64,000 bases of DNA, from NCBI RefSeq assembly GCF_040833975.1, contig NZ_CP162130.1, positions 1,005,501-1,069,500 of the forward strand, given 5' to 3'. The DNA is from Leptospira sp. WS92.C1 (lineage in GTDB: Bacteria; Spirochaetota; Leptospiria; Leptospirales; Leptospiraceae). The first letter of the stretch is position 1, and every line of letters begins with the position of its first letter. Shown here one piece after another: positions 1-12,920 of this stretch. Position numbers and translations under genes: made by a program. The notes beneath the pieces were generated by a model. That model searched no databases and was not told where the DNA came from. It worked only from the letters and a program-made list of their open reading frames with translations.

Positions 1-1
1 A

Positions 2-525
<524 letters not shown>

Positions 526-529
<4 letters not shown>

Positions 530-1602
530 GATCGATTGTAATCGCTGCCGGCGGGACCGGCGGACATATTTCGCCGGGAGTGGCCCTTGCGGAAACGATC
601 ACGGATTTAAAAGAGCAAATCGGATTTGAAAATTTGTATCTCTATTCGTTGGTTCGCAATTTCAACAATCCCGATCTGGAGCAGGCCCCGTGTCCCGTGT
701 TGTGGCACAATCTTCCTCCTTTATCGAGTAATCTTCTTTTGTTTCCCTTCCGTTATACATATCATCTTTTTCGAACCTTTTTTCTGTTTTATAAACTAAA
801 AGTGGACGTTGTCATCGCGATGGGCGGATATTCCACGGTGTCTTCGATTCTTTATGCGCTTCTTTTTAAAAAGAAAGTCTATCTTTGCGAACAGAACTGT
901 ATTCCCGGAAATGTAAATCGTTTGTTTTTTCGTTTTGCAAATAAGGCCGCGTTTAGTTTTCCACCCATCGATCATTCGATTCCTTGTGATTGGACGATTC
1001 TGGGAAACCCGCTTCGAAAAAAGACTCTTCCGAAAATGTCTTTGAAATTTTCCGAAAAATACGATACCAAAAAGAAAAAGCAGTTTAACGTGCTTGTGAT
1101 GGGTGGAAGTCAGGGTGCAAGACAGATCAATAATATAGTGGTGCGATTGATGGACCACGAAGAGATCAACAAACAATTCCGATTTCGTTTACTGACCGGT
1201 TCCGCATTGTATGAGGAAGTCTCTCAAAAGACAAAGAAGGACGCGGAGCTGATTTCTTATACCGATAATATGAAGGAACAATATGAGTGGGCCAATTTTG
1301 TGATTGCTCGTTCCGGCTCCGGGGTTCTTTCGGAATGTGCCGCGTTTGCATTGCCAATGGTTCTGATTCCTTATCCGTATGCAAAGGACGATCATCAGAT
1401 GGCCAACGCCAAGTATTTTGAGCTCAACGGAGCGGCGGTTGTTTTAGATCAAAAGGACGAGGATGAATCGCATCTTTTTAGAATTTTGGATCAAATGGCA
1501 AATGACGTGTCTTTGTTAAACGACATGTCTATCAAATCTCTACAGTGTTCGCATGTAGACGCGTCCAGAGACACGGTAAAATATCTTTTTTCCCTCGACT
1601 GA
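526..1602 (+). CDS. murG: UDP-GlcNAc:undecaprenyl-PP-MurNAc-pentapeptide transferase MurG
   Basis: MurG adds GlcNAc to lipid I to make lipid II on the inner face of the cytoplasmic membrane. The 358-residue protein has the normal family length. Seen: the N-terminal glycine-rich [10 protein letters not shown] loop at about residues 9-18, the second-domain motif MGGSQGA, and the donor-binding segment [15 protein letters not shown] followed by IPYP and DDHQ. The start ATG overlaps the ftsW stop, implying translational coupling, and murC begins 3 bp after the stop. This fits a conserved division and cell-wall cluster. Confidence 0.96.
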
Positions 1603-1605
1603 TCG

Positions 1606-3003
<1,398 letters not shown>

Positions 3004-3009
3004 GGTTTT

Positions 3010-3831
3010 CTAATTTAATAAATCGATTCTGAGTTGAAGATCTTTTTTTTCATCCGGATCGCTCGTAAGTTCGAGGGCCTTTTTGTAATCCGACTTTGCC
3101 TCCTCTTTTTGATTCGATTCCTCGTAAGCGTTTGCACGATAGAATAGGACGGACGCAGTGTCTCCGTTCGGATATTTTTCGAGATACAAGTTAAAAGTTT
3201 CTATCGACGATTTAAAGTTTCCGACTTCAAGATACGAAATTCCCAAATTAAAAATTGCGTCGTGTTTTTTGTCAGTATTTTTGGGATCTGTGCTTTCGAT
3301 TACCTTTTTGAAGTGTTGGATCGCCTTGGGATATTCCCTTGCTTCGAAATAATAAACGCCTGTCTGGAAATTGGTCTTGATCCCGTTCGGGTCCTTGGAT
3401 AATTTTTCGAGATATTCTTTCTCCAGATTTCTACGCGAATAGGCGGTCTTGATGGATTTGAGCATCATCTTTGCATCCGGCATTCCCGTGATTTTGTCGA
3501 TCAGACTTCCGTTTTGATCTAGGAATAACATGGATGGATAACCCTTGATTCCGTATTTTCGTTTTAAATTCGGAAAGGTATCCCCGTCCAAAGAGATAGT
3601 GACGAATTTGGAAAGCTCTTGTTGTATTTCTTTTTGAGGATAAATTTCATTCTTCAGAGTTTTGCAGTAAGTGCACCAATCCGCATAAACGTCTATAAAG
3701 ATCGGTTTTCCGTTTGTCTTTGCTTTTTCAAAGACAGTCTTTACCGATTTTTCCCATTGGATTTCGGCTTTGAGACCGGAGTGGAATAGGACGGCAATAA
3801 GCACGCAGATAGAACACAATAGATTCTTCAT
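3010..3831 (-). CDS. Periplasmic thioredoxin-fold protein with TPR repeats
   Basis: This 273-residue protein is probably exported: it begins with a basic residue and a hydrophobic signal-like segment ending near LKA. A thioredoxin domain follows, with the active site ADWCTYC at about residues 51-57 (CxxC) and a later cis-Pro region GYPSMLFLD. The C-terminal half has tetratricopeptide-like helices, for example [19 protein letters not shown] and [16 protein letters not shown] infer a thiol oxidoreductase or protein-disulfide role in the periplasm, with the TPR part binding partners. It converges on murC and looks monocistronic. The substrate is unknown; a role in cytochrome c maturation is possible, but the ccm genes are several kb away. 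Confidence 0.8.
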   Translation of the reverse strand: MKNLLCSICVLIAVLFHSGLKAEIQWEKSVKTVFEKAKTNGKPIFIDVYADWCTYCKTLKNEIYPQKEIQQELSKFVTISLDGDTFPNLKRKYGIKGYPSMLFLDQNGSLIDKITGMPDAKMMLKSIKTAYSRRNLEKEYLEKLSKDPNGIKTNFQTGVYYFEAREYPKAIQHFKKVIESTDPKNTDKKHDAIFNLGISYLEVGNFKSSIETFNLYLEKYPNGDTASVLFYRANAYEESNQKEEAKSDYKKALELTSDPDEKKDLQLRIDLLN

Positions 3832-3963
3832 TCTCTATCATCAGACTCCTTGGCGAATTCTTTAGCCAGCGTTTTCTTTGTTCGAATTCTTAAAAATACG
3901 GTTGTCGCCGAATCGGAGCCTGGGAAAACTAGGGGCAGATTTTGCAAAGGAAGCCTCCGATTC

Positions 3964-4242
3964 ATGGAATTTTTATTACAACTGGAAACGATTCTTAAAA
4001 AAAGAAAACAGGAACTTCCTGATAAATCCTATACTGCGGATTTATTTCGCGGAGGAGTGGATCGGATTTTAAAAAAAGTCGGGGAAGAGGCGGGAGAAGT
4101 GATCATCGCCGCAAAAAATGCGGACAAAAAAGAACTTACTCACGAAGTCGCGGATTTGCTTTTTCATCTGCAGGTTTTGCTCGTTGCGCAGGGAATTTCT
4201 CTGCAAGACATTGTGGAAGAACTTCGCAAACGACATTCTTAA
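3964..4242 (+). CDS. hisE: Phosphoribosyl-ATP pyrophosphatase HisE
   Basis: HisE hydrolyses phosphoribosyl-ATP to phosphoribosyl-AMP and PPi, the second step of histidine synthesis. The 92-residue product has normal single-domain length and the MazG-like helical signature [15 protein letters not shown] followed by [14 protein letters not shown], whose acidic residues bind Mg. The frame stays open upstream to 3850, but the first 38 codons do not look like HisE. I chose ATG 3964 because AAAGGAAG lies about 10 bases upstream and the HisE homology begins there. The glycosyltransferase gene starts 3 bp after the stop. No other his genes are in view. Confidence 0.9.
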   Translation: MEFLLQLETILKKRKQELPDKSYTADLFRGGVDRILKKVGEEAGEVIIAAKNADKKELTHEVADLLFHLQVLLVAQGISLQDIVEELRKRHS

Positions 4243-4245
4243 ATT

Positions 4246-6060
4246 ATGGATTTCCCGGAGAAAAACTTTTTCAAAAGGGCTTCCGGGAAAATCTCCTTCG
4301 GTATTTTTTTCTTTCTTTTTTATACGTTTTTATTTTATCACAGCGCCTGGCTTTCCGACGATTCGTTTATCACGTTTCGGGTCGTTGATAATTTTCTAAA
4401 CGGATTCGGACTGAGATGGAATCCTCTAGAAAGGGTTCAGGTCTACACACATCCTCTCTGGCTTTTTCTGCTCATTCCGCTTCAAGCGGCGGTTCGGGAA
4501 ATTTCGATCTCCGCCTACCTTCTTTCCTTTGTCTGCGGAATTTCCTTTTTGTCCGTTTGGATCCTTACATTTGTAAGGTCGTCTAACGCAGTTAGATGGA
4601 TTGTTTTTTCACTTTTGATTTTGTTCTCTTCTAAAATTTTTATCGATTATAATAGTTCCGGTTTGGAAAATCCACTTTCGTTTTTGCTTTTTTTGCTTTT
4701 TTTTGTACAATTGAATTTGATCCAAGAAGACCCCGATCATCCCAATTCCAATTTGAGAATTTTGACAATCGGTTTTTTGACCTCTTTGATTCTTTTGACT
4801 CGTCTGGATCTTGTCTTATTGTTAATCTACCCCTTATCGATATTATTTTTTAAAACCTTCCAAGGATCAAAAATTCGTTTTTTACAATATTTCAGTATCG
4901 GAATGTTGCTTTGGGTCTTGTATCTCGGATTCTCGCTTGTTTATTTTGGCTCATTCTTTCCGAACACATTTTACGCAAAAACAAACGTGATTTCAGATCC
5001 CATCGATCGAATGATCGCGGGATGGAATTATATCCGAATCAGTCTCAAGTGGGATCCGATCGGCATTTTCATTTTGACGTCTCATTTGTTTTGGTTTTTT
5101 CTTGGCACATTTGGAAAACGAATTCTAAAATTAGAATGGAGTCCATCCGATTCAAAAAAACAAGCGCTGCAAATCGGAATTGGATCGATCGTTCCCGTCT
5201 TTGTATATCTATTTTGGATCGGTGGCGATTTTATGGCCGGCCGATTTATCGGTGTTTGTTTGGTCATATCTTTATTTTCTCAAATGAGATTTTGGATTTT
5301 TTTTAGCGAAGTAAATTTGGTCCAAACTCGATATGTTTGGAGAATTTTTTTTGGAATCGTTTGTGTTTACTTTTTAATTTCTCCGTCTTCTCCGATACGA
5401 TATGCGTTTCAGAGGCAACCGGTTCGAGTGGAAAAAGGAATCGTGGATGAAAGAGCGTCTTACCAGGATAATGTTTCTTTAAAGAGTTGGATTCAAGGGA
5501 ACGGTCCCGAATCGCATCCTTGGTCTCAGTATGCGATTGGAATCGTATTGGAGAAACATTCCAGGTCGGTTTTATCACATATTCAAAACTCGCAATCCCT
5601 GCCGATCGTATCGGAAGTTAGGGTCACCACCAACGTCGGTTTAGCGGGATACTATGGAGGGGCGTTCATTCATTGGATCGATCTTTTGGGAATCACGGAT
5701 CCGTTTTTAGCGCGATTGCCCGGAAAGGGGTTTCCGGGGCACTATATCCGTCTGCTTCCCAAAGGGTATAAGGAATTCTTGGAGGAAACCGCGTCCGTTT
5801 TGCCGAGTCCGGAGATGGATCGTTTTTATTATGAAATTAGAATGTTAACTGAAGGGGAAATTGGGTCCCGGGAGCGATGGAAAATCATCCTTGATTTTTT
5901 GATCTTTGGAAAAGGGAATTTTAAGACAAGATTTGAAACAGGATTTCGATACGCTTATGTTATCGACGAGTATCGAAAGACTCTTTACGGGATTCCATTT
6001 GAGAATTGGAAGAAGGAAGACGTAGAAGCTGCGTTGATTCGAGAATATTTTGGTAACTAA
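4246..6060 (+). CDS. GT-C fold membrane glycosyltransferase (AftB/ZomB-like)
   Basis: This 604-residue integral membrane protein has about ten hydrophobic helices in its first 400 residues and a soluble C-terminal part. Near the N-terminus is a recognisable acidic motif, SDDSFITFRVVDNFLNGFG, followed by LRWNPLERVQVYTHPLW. That block matches my memory of polyprenyl-phosphate-sugar dependent GT-C enzymes such as mycobacterial AftB and proteins annotated as ZomB; the DD pair is the likely catalytic acid. The expected reaction is transfer of a sugar from a lipid carrier to an extracytoplasmic glycan, with acceptor unknown. It starts 3 bp after hisE with no clear ribosome site, so coupling to hisE is likely. 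Confidence 0.72.
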   Translation: MDFPEKNFFKRASGKISFGIFFFLFYTFLFYHSAWLSDDSFITFRVVDNFLNGFGLRWNPLERVQVYTHPLWLFLLIPLQAAVREISISAYLLSFVCGISFLSVWILTFVRSSNAVRWIVFSLLILFSSKIFIDYNSSGLENPLSFLLFLLFFVQLNLIQEDPDHPNSNLRILTIGFLTSLILLTRLDLVLLLIYPLSILFFKTFQGSKIRFLQYFSIGMLLWVLYLGFSLVYFGSFFPNTFYAKTNVISDPIDRMIAGWNYIRISLKWDPIGIFILTSHLFWFFLGTFGKRILKLEWSPSDSKKQALQIGIGSIVPVFVYLFWIGGDFMAGRFIGVCLVISLFSQMRFWIFFSEVNLVQTRYVWRIFFGIVCVYFLISPSSPIRYAFQRQPVRVEKGIVDERASYQDNVSLKSWIQGNGPESHPWSQYAIGIVLEKHSRSVLSHIQNSQSLPIVSEVRVTTNVGLAGYYGGAFIHWIDLLGITDPFLARLPGKGFPGHYIRLLPKGYKEFLEETASVLPSPEMDRFYYEIRMLTEGEIGSRERWKIILDFLIFGKGNFKTRFETGFRYAYVIDEYRKTLYGIPFENWKKEDVEAALIREYFGN

Positions 6061-6071
6061 GTCGTCTGTTT

Positions 6072-6087
6072 TGTGGGAGTTCCTACA
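6072..6087. repeat. Dispersed palindrome, family 1
   Basis: The sequence TGTGGGAGTTCCTACA is a copy of a short intergenic palindrome found many times in this window (consensus about TGTRGGAACTCCTACA). It lies just after the end of the glycosyltransferase gene. Confidence 0.75.
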
Positions 6088-6158
6088 AATTGAATCGAGA
6101 ATTTTTAGTTGCATGAATGCAGTTTTTGTGATAGAGAAAAATTTCACAATTCTTCCCT

Positions 6159-6184
6159 GCGATACGACCCATAGGGAGTATCGC
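6159..6184. repeat. Hairpin with CATAGGG loop
   Basis: There are perfect 7-base arms, GCGATAC and GTATCGC, around a 12-base loop containing CCCATAGGGA. A second hairpin at 46527-46564 has different arms but carries CCATAGGGGG in its loop, suggesting a conserved loop rather than chance. Confidence 0.6.
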
Positions 6185-6282
6185 ATTGAGTTTTTCAGCC
6201 CCCTCCTCCACCCAGATGTAACTCAATGTTCCGCTCTCTACGGATCGCGTCACAGGGTGGGGCGCGAATGTTTTACGAAGGA

Positions 6283-6300
6283 TTGTAGGAACTACTACAA
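6283..6300. repeat. Dispersed palindrome, family 1 (variant)
   Basis: TTGTAGGAACTACTACAA is a variant copy of the intergenic palindrome family, 65 bases before the convergent lipoprotein gene ends. Confidence 0.65.
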
Positions 6301-6366
6301 GTTTGATAAAACTTCAGATTTTAAGACACTATGCTTCGCATTAGCGTTCTATAAAATTCTAAAAAC

Positions 6367-7056
6367 TTAATATTCAAAACGAAGGATGGACTTTGCGGGT
6401 GTGATCACTTGGAAGAAATTTTTTCCCCGAGAATTCGGATTGAGATTTTCTTTTTGAAATCGGACCAAAAAACGATAGATATGTTCTGTTTCGGCGGTCA
6501 CATCCGAGTCATACAGGATCGAACCCGACGGATACACTCCCGGAGGTGCGGTGTAATACGGATACGCAAAAATTCCATAAGCGGGCAGAGCGGAAAAACG
6601 GGAATTCCTGATTCTCGCAGTAAATGTCTGAACATAATAATTCCAATTTTTTTCGGCGGGTTTATCGTTAAACGAAAATTCAAAGTTTAAAAATTCAGGT
6701 AGAACGCGAGTTTCGGGTACAATTTGAAATAAAATGTAAATCCCTTCGGAACCGTTTAGATTGGAAATTTCTTTCCACCTTTCGAGCCTGTCTTTAGGAA
6801 CTCTGGTAGATAATTCGTTTTTTAAATCCTTTCGAATTTCTTCTAAGTCGTCTTTATCGATTTTAGAGGCAGTAACATAAAAACCAGATCCGTAATAAGG
6901 AACCTCAGGGAGTTTTCGCAATTCCCCTTGGAGTTTTAGATTTTTGCCGGTGCAGGAAATGAATAATAAAAGGACCGTAAAAAAAAGGAGAAAAACAAAA
7001 ACGTTCTTTAACCAAACCTCCGTTAGACGATCAGTTTGGTTCCGCAAGATGGACAA
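6367..7056 (-). CDS. Putative lipoprotein at the end of the ccm operon
   Basis: This 229-residue protein is of unknown function. After a longish N-terminal region there is a hydrophobic segment ending in LLLFISC, a plausible spirochaetal lipobox, so it is probably a lipoprotein. The rest is rich in aromatic and charged residues, with no domain I recognise. I chose TTG at 7056 because GGAG lies 7 bases upstream and no ATG or GTG exists before the signal segment; TTG 7047 is an alternative. The start overlaps the end of the zinc-ribbon gene by 34 bp, so it is translated from the cytochrome-maturation operon. A role there is inference from position only. Confidence 0.7.
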   Translation of the reverse strand: MSILRNQTDRLTEVWLKNVFVFLLFFTVLLLFISCTGKNLKLQGELRKLPEVPYYGSGFYVTASKIDKDDLEEIRKDLKNELSTRVPKDRLERWKEISNLNGSEGIYILFQIVPETRVLPEFLNFEFSFNDKPAEKNWNYYVQTFTARIRNSRFSALPAYGIFAYPYYTAPPGVYPSGSILYDSDVTAETEHIYRFLVRFQKENLNPNSRGKNFFQVITPAKSILRFEY

Positions 7057-7433
7057 AACTTTGCTCCGTAAATTTCGATTTTAAATCCGCATTCATGGCA
7101 GTATTTCGGAAGAATCTCGGAGGAACTCGGACTTGGGGTTTGTTGTTTCGGAATGTTCCGCGCGATTGTCCGAATCTGATTATCAAATTCTTCCAGATCC
7201 TTTACGATTCCCGTGGAAATAGAATGAAACTCGGGCTCAGTAAGTTTTCCGGTATCGAATTCTATCTTGATGTCTCTTAAGTTCTCTAAGACGACTTCTC
7301 TTCGGTTGATCAGCTCTTGCTTTGCAGATTCCGTTTCGGAAACTTTTTGGTTCACTGCAAAGCGAACGTATAAGAAAGGGGCGATGATGATCGCAGCAAG
7401 AGCGATATAAAATGGAATGAGTAAAAGATCCAT
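7023..7433 (-). CDS. Membrane-anchored zinc-ribbon protein in ccm operon
   Basis: This 136-residue protein has one N-terminal membrane helix (about residues 4-26), a charged coiled-coil-like middle (QKVSETESAKQELINRR onwards), and a C-terminal zinc ribbon formed by CHECG and CPSCG, four cysteines in CxxC pairs. The orientation would leave the ribbon in the cytoplasm. Its ATG overlaps the stop of the ccmH-like gene (TAATG), so the two are translationally coupled. The position after ccmH recalls CcmI of proteobacteria, also a membrane protein with a coiled region, but I see no sequence match to CcmI. The function is unknown. Confidence 0.75.
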   Translation of the reverse strand: MDLLLIPFYIALAAIIIAPFLYVRFAVNQKVSETESAKQELINRREVVLENLRDIKIEFDTGKLTEPEFHSISTGIVKDLEEFDNQIRTIARNIPKQQTPSPSSSEILPKYCHECGFKIEIYGAKFCPSCGTKLIV

Positions 7434-8013
7434 TATTTTTGTTTTTCCTCTATTTCCGAAAGATACTTGTGGAAAGAATCTTCTTCTTTTTTTGCGGAAT
7501 GAGTCGAAGAGAGCTCCGAAGTCTCGGGTCCTTTCCGTTTGATATATAAGTAGATGAATAAAATCCCGAGAGCGCCCGCGAAAGCCAAACTCAGGTTGAT
7601 CCAGGTTGAGTCCGGTGTAGCTAAAATATTCTCACCGAATCCGTAAACAACCGAGTTTGCCATTCCGGTATTTCCCGCTTCCACAAACTTTTGAATCACC
7701 GGATCCTGTAGAGCTTCTTCTCCGAATCCGTGAACCATTTTGTTGATGATGACTTGGGCGCTTTCGCCCTTGGCGATCCGATTTTCTATAAAAATTTTGA
7801 GTTTGGCCGAAACTGTACAATTGTTAAACGAACAACTTTTGATCGTGATCGAAGGAATGCAAATGCAACGAATCTTAGAAGTCACTTCGTGAAAGGTGCG
7901 GATCTGATCGGGTTCACTCAGGTTTGTAAACGTAGAATCTCCGAAGACAGGAACAAACGCGACAAACAATAAAAATAAAAAAGAAAGAGAGAGAAACTTT
8001 TGGAAACGAGTTT

Positions 8014-8017
<4 letters not shown>
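7433..8017 (-). CDS. ccmH: CcmH/NrfF-type apocytochrome thiol protein (divergent)
   Basis: CcmH-family proteins keep apocytochrome haem-binding cysteines reduced for haem ligation, on the outer face of the membrane. Seen in about 194 residues: a signal segment, the block IRCICIPSITIKSCSFNNC followed by a helical AKLKIFIENRIAKGES region, KMVHGFGEEAL, and one membrane helix near the C-terminus. The usual LRCxxC is replaced by a CxC and then two further cysteines, a variant I associate with non-proteobacterial CcmH. I prefer TTG 8017, which overlaps the ccmF stop (TTGA) and has AGGAGA about 10 bases upstream, over TTG 8086, which would run 24 codons into ccmF. Confidence 0.82.
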
Positions 8018-10203
<2,186 letters not shown>

Positions 10204-10253
10204 ATCAGAAAGTCCATGGTCCTTTCGCTTTACAGCGATGTAGAAAAGTTAAA

Positions 10254-10663
<410 letters not shown>

Positions 10664-10750
10664 TCTAGTTTTTGTTTTAGACCATGAAAACAGATCCGAC
10701 GGTCGGAGAAAAGTGGAATTATCGACATTTTGCCTCATTCTATATGTCGT

Positions 10751-11521
10751 TTAGGAATGGCGAATTTTATAAACGAGAATCCCGATCCATTCCTTGATCG
10801 AAATCGTGGAGTTTTCCAAACAAAATGTAGAAGGAAAGAAATTGTCCAGTGTAAGAACCGCCTTCTGGGCACGAAAGTCGGTAGGATAGGGAATGAGTTG
10901 AATTCCCTTTCCTTGAAAAATTTCTACGGAACGTTTCATATGAAAGGAAGAAGTGACCAGGATGACGGATTTCCAACCGCGTTCTCTTAACAATTCCAGA
11001 GTATAAGCGACATTTTCGGAAGTGTTGCGACTTTTACTTTCCAAGATCAAAGAAGAATCGGGTATCCCCATTTGTCTCAAAAATCTTCCCGCGGGTTCCG
11101 ATTCGGGAACTTCCTGATAAAATAGATTTCCCGATCCCCCGGAAAATAGAATTTTCGGAGCCTTTTGAGCCCGATAGAGTCTTACGGTTTCTGTAAGTCT
11201 TTCCGCGGTGTTGTAGAGCTCCACCGGTTCATCGTGTTTGCTCAGGGTCGAAACCATTCCGCCTAACACGAGTATTACGTCCGCTTTTGGAACCCGATCC
11301 AGGGTCACCGGTGGATAATAAATTTCCAAGGATTGGACTAACTTTTGAGAAACGGTGCTCGTGGAAAAAATCCAGAGAATGACAACAGGTATCCAGATCG
11401 AAAATTTTTCCTTCCATCGTTTGAGTTTTCCACCCGCGATTAAAAGGAGCAGGAGAATCAATGGAAGAGGGAATAAGATTAAGGTCGCGAGTTTTGAAAT
11501 TGAAAATAAAACTGTGGACAT
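10751..11521 (-). CDS. YdcF/ElyC-family (DUF218) membrane protein
   Basis: This 256-residue protein has two N-terminal membrane helices followed by a DUF218 domain. Seen: the LVLGGMVS start of the domain, the AERLTETVRLYRAQKAPKILFSGGSG block, then SEPAGRFLRQMGIPDSSLILESKSRNTSENV and a late VTSSFHMKRSVEIFQGKG segment, all typical of ElyC, SanA and YdcF. E. coli ElyC and SanA affect envelope integrity and lipid-carrier homeostasis; the biochemical reaction is not settled. It lies 101 bp upstream of ccmE on the same strand and could be cotranscribed, but a link to cytochrome maturation is not implied by the family. Confidence 0.88.
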   Translation of the reverse strand: MSTVLFSISKLATLILFPLPLILLLLLIAGGKLKRWKEKFSIWIPVVILWIFSTSTVSQKLVQSLEIYYPPVTLDRVPKADVILVLGGMVSTLSKHDEPVELYNTAERLTETVRLYRAQKAPKILFSGGSGNLFYQEVPESEPAGRFLRQMGIPDSSLILESKSRNTSENVAYTLELLRERGWKSVILVTSSFHMKRSVEIFQGKGIQLIPYPTDFRAQKAVLTLDNFFPSTFCLENSTISIKEWIGILVYKIRHS

Positions 11522-11527
11522 AGTGCC

Positions 11528-11542
11528 GGGACTTCAAGTCCC
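11528..11542. repeat. Dispersed palindrome, family 2
   Basis: GGGACTTCAAGTCCC is a perfect 7-base inverted repeat around one base. Related copies are at 33733-33747 and 58046-58061. It sits just upstream of the YdcF-like gene start. Confidence 0.7.
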
Positions 11543-11646
11543 CCTCCTAAACGATTGTACAGAAAAGTCGAGCGGTTTTGAAAAAAGGAAAAATAAATTC
11601 TTAAAAATTATGTCTTTGGACAAGAAATAGACGCAAAGGAATCATC

Positions 11647-11826
11647 CTATTCTAAGAGTTTACCGCCCGCGGCCCAATTTTCCCGCGATACTTCGTCGAT
11701 CACGATGTAGGTGACTGCCGGAGGTTTTCCCGCGACTCTGTGTAAGGTTTCGGTAAATTCTTTTACGATTTCTTCTTTTTGTTTCCGAGTGAGAGGACCG
11801 GCTACTTGCAAGTTTACATAAGGCAT
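11647..11826 (-). CDS. 4-oxalocrotonate tautomerase-family protein (59 aa)
   Basis: This short gene encodes 59 residues beginning MPYVNLQVAGPLTRKQKEEI. The catalytic Pro exposed after Met removal (Pro1), the beta-strand VNLQV, the charged helix with KQKEEIVKEFTETL, and the second strand TYIVIDEV followed by ENWAAGGK match the 4-oxalocrotonate tautomerase family in order, spacing and length (usually 60-70 residues). Such enzymes do keto-enol tautomerisation with Pro1 as general base; the natural substrate here is unknown. A weak GGAG lies about 12 bases upstream. It is apparently monocistronic. Confidence 0.88.
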   Translation of the reverse strand: MPYVNLQVAGPLTRKQKEEIVKEFTETLHRVAGKPPAVTYIVIDEVSRENWAAGGKLLE

Positions 11827-11933
11827 ACGTTAGGTAGGCTCCGCGTTAGTGTCGAACCGAAAGTTCGATAGTAAATTCTAAACTTCATTTCTACAGTCCG
11901 GCCCGATTTGTAAACAGGTTTGTGATCCGAAAA

Positions 11934-12095
11934 ATGAAAAATAAAACTTTCAAAAACAAAAGTCAAATCGAAAGGATTCGGTTTCAAAACGGTATTTTGA
12001 ATTTTGAAGAAACGTTTGAAATTCGGGGAAATAAGAATTTCTTTTTATACGATGATACTGGAAATAAATTGCGCATTTGTAAGAAACTGAAATAA
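11934..12095 (+). CDS. Small hypothetical protein (53 aa)
   Basis: This is a 53-codon open frame starting ATG 11934 and ending TAA 12095, 32 bp before the beta-flower gene and in the same direction. The product is basic, with the segment EIRGNKNFFLYDDTGNKLRI, which resembles the short strand-turn-strand repeats (Y-D-x-x-G) of its neighbour. There is no strong ribosome site, only an A-rich stretch. It could be a truncated or split relative of the next gene, or non-coding. I do not recognise a family. Confidence 0.4.
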   Translation: MKNKTFKNKSQIERIRFQNGILNFEETFEIRGNKNFFLYDDTGNKLRICKKLK

Positions 12096-12127
12096 TAAAA
12101 TCGAAATACAATCAAGGAGAAAAGGAA

Positions 12128-12490
12128 ATGGAAGAAATCGATTTTTATGACAAAGTCGGTCAACCTATCGCTTACTCGCAGGATGGTGTTCATATTTATA
12201 CGTTTCCCGGCGCGCTCGTAGCCTATTTGGATCGAGGTTGTGTGTATTCTTATTCTGGAAAATGTCTGGGATGGTTCGAAGACGGGTGGATTCGAGATAC
12301 TTCGGGAGAATGTGTTTTTTATACTCAACATACGCAAAGTGGTCCGATTCAGCCCGAGAAGATCGTAAGTCCGATGAAGGCGATTAAAAGTGTGGAACCG
12401 ATCAAAGCGGAACGATCGGTGCCGCCGATCAAACCGATTCGATCCTCTACTTGGTCCAAGATTTCCGGTATGGAATTTTTTAAACGATAG
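12128..12490 (+). CDS. 4-fold beta flower domain protein
   Basis: This 120-residue protein is built from short repeated strand-turn units, each with an aromatic residue and Gly turn: FYDKVGQPIAYSQDG, IYTFPGALVAYLDRG, VYSYSGKCLGWFEDG and IRDTSGECVFYTQ. This is the pattern of the small domain named 4-fold beta flower, whose role is unknown. The C-terminal 35 residues are a Pro/Lys-rich tail with three related units (SPMKAIKSVEP, IKAERSVPP, IKPIRSS). There is no signal peptide, so it is likely cytoplasmic. AAGGAGAAAAGGAA lies directly upstream of the ATG. It is convergent with the Cys-rich lipoprotein gene. Confidence 0.72.
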   Translation: MEEIDFYDKVGQPIAYSQDGVHIYTFPGALVAYLDRGCVYSYSGKCLGWFEDGWIRDTSGECVFYTQHTQSGPIQPEKIVSPMKAIKSVEPIKAERSVPPIKPIRSSTWSKISGMEFFKR

Positions 12491-12536
12491 AATCCAACTT
12501 TAAAAAACGATTTTAAGACGGACCTCACGAATCATT

Positions 12537-12911
12537 CTAAATTCCGTCCGGAGTAAAGGCGGCTCTGTAGGCTTCGAGAGGACACGTAAGATACGAACAG
12601 GATTTCGCGCCCATGGTATTCGGATCTTCTGTCCAAGTTCCCTTGGAGGTCAACTCTTCGCAAGATATCTTGATCGAATTCGATTTTTGACGTCCGGTGG
12701 AATAACCCTCACAACTCCAAACGGGAATGTTCGTATGACAAGTGCAGTTTCCCTGAAACGCTTGTGTGTCCGTGCAATAAACGCAATCCGAGCGGGTTTG
12801 ATTAAAGGCGCTCGCGAGCAGGCGATTGAGCTGATCCTTTTCGGAATCTTCCTTGTCTTTTTGACAAAATAAAATCGGAATAATGAATAAAAAAAGAATG
12901 TATTGTTTCAT
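12537..12911 (-). CDS. Cys-rich putative lipoprotein downstream of TonB receptor
   Basis: This 124-residue protein has a short signal segment ending in IPILFC, a plausible lipobox with Cys16 as the lipid site. The mature part holds ten more cysteines in close pairs, including CVYC, CTCH and CSYLTC, which could form disulfides or bind a metal. I recognise no family. It begins 9 bp after the stop of the TonB-dependent receptor and is surely in the same transcript, so it may be an outer-membrane partner of that receptor. That link is inference from position. Confidence 0.72.
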   Translation of the reverse strand: MKQYILFLFIIPILFCQKDKEDSEKDQLNRLLASAFNQTRSDCVYCTDTQAFQGNCTCHTNIPVWSCEGYSTGRQKSNSIKISCEELTSKGTWTEDPNTMGAKSCSYLTCPLEAYRAAFTPDGI

Positions 12912-12920
12912 GATGAATTC

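Larger units (their letters stand above)
6061..6366. other. Intergenic region with small palindromes, no gene
   Basis: No convincing coding frame is present. The region holds a dispersed palindrome at 6072-6087, a perfect 7-bp stem (GCGATAC/GTATCGC) at 6159-6184, a GC-rich stretch around 6200-6270, and a second dispersed palindrome at 6283-6300. The flanking genes are convergent, so these may include transcription terminators, although no clear run of T follows the stems. Confidence 0.6.
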
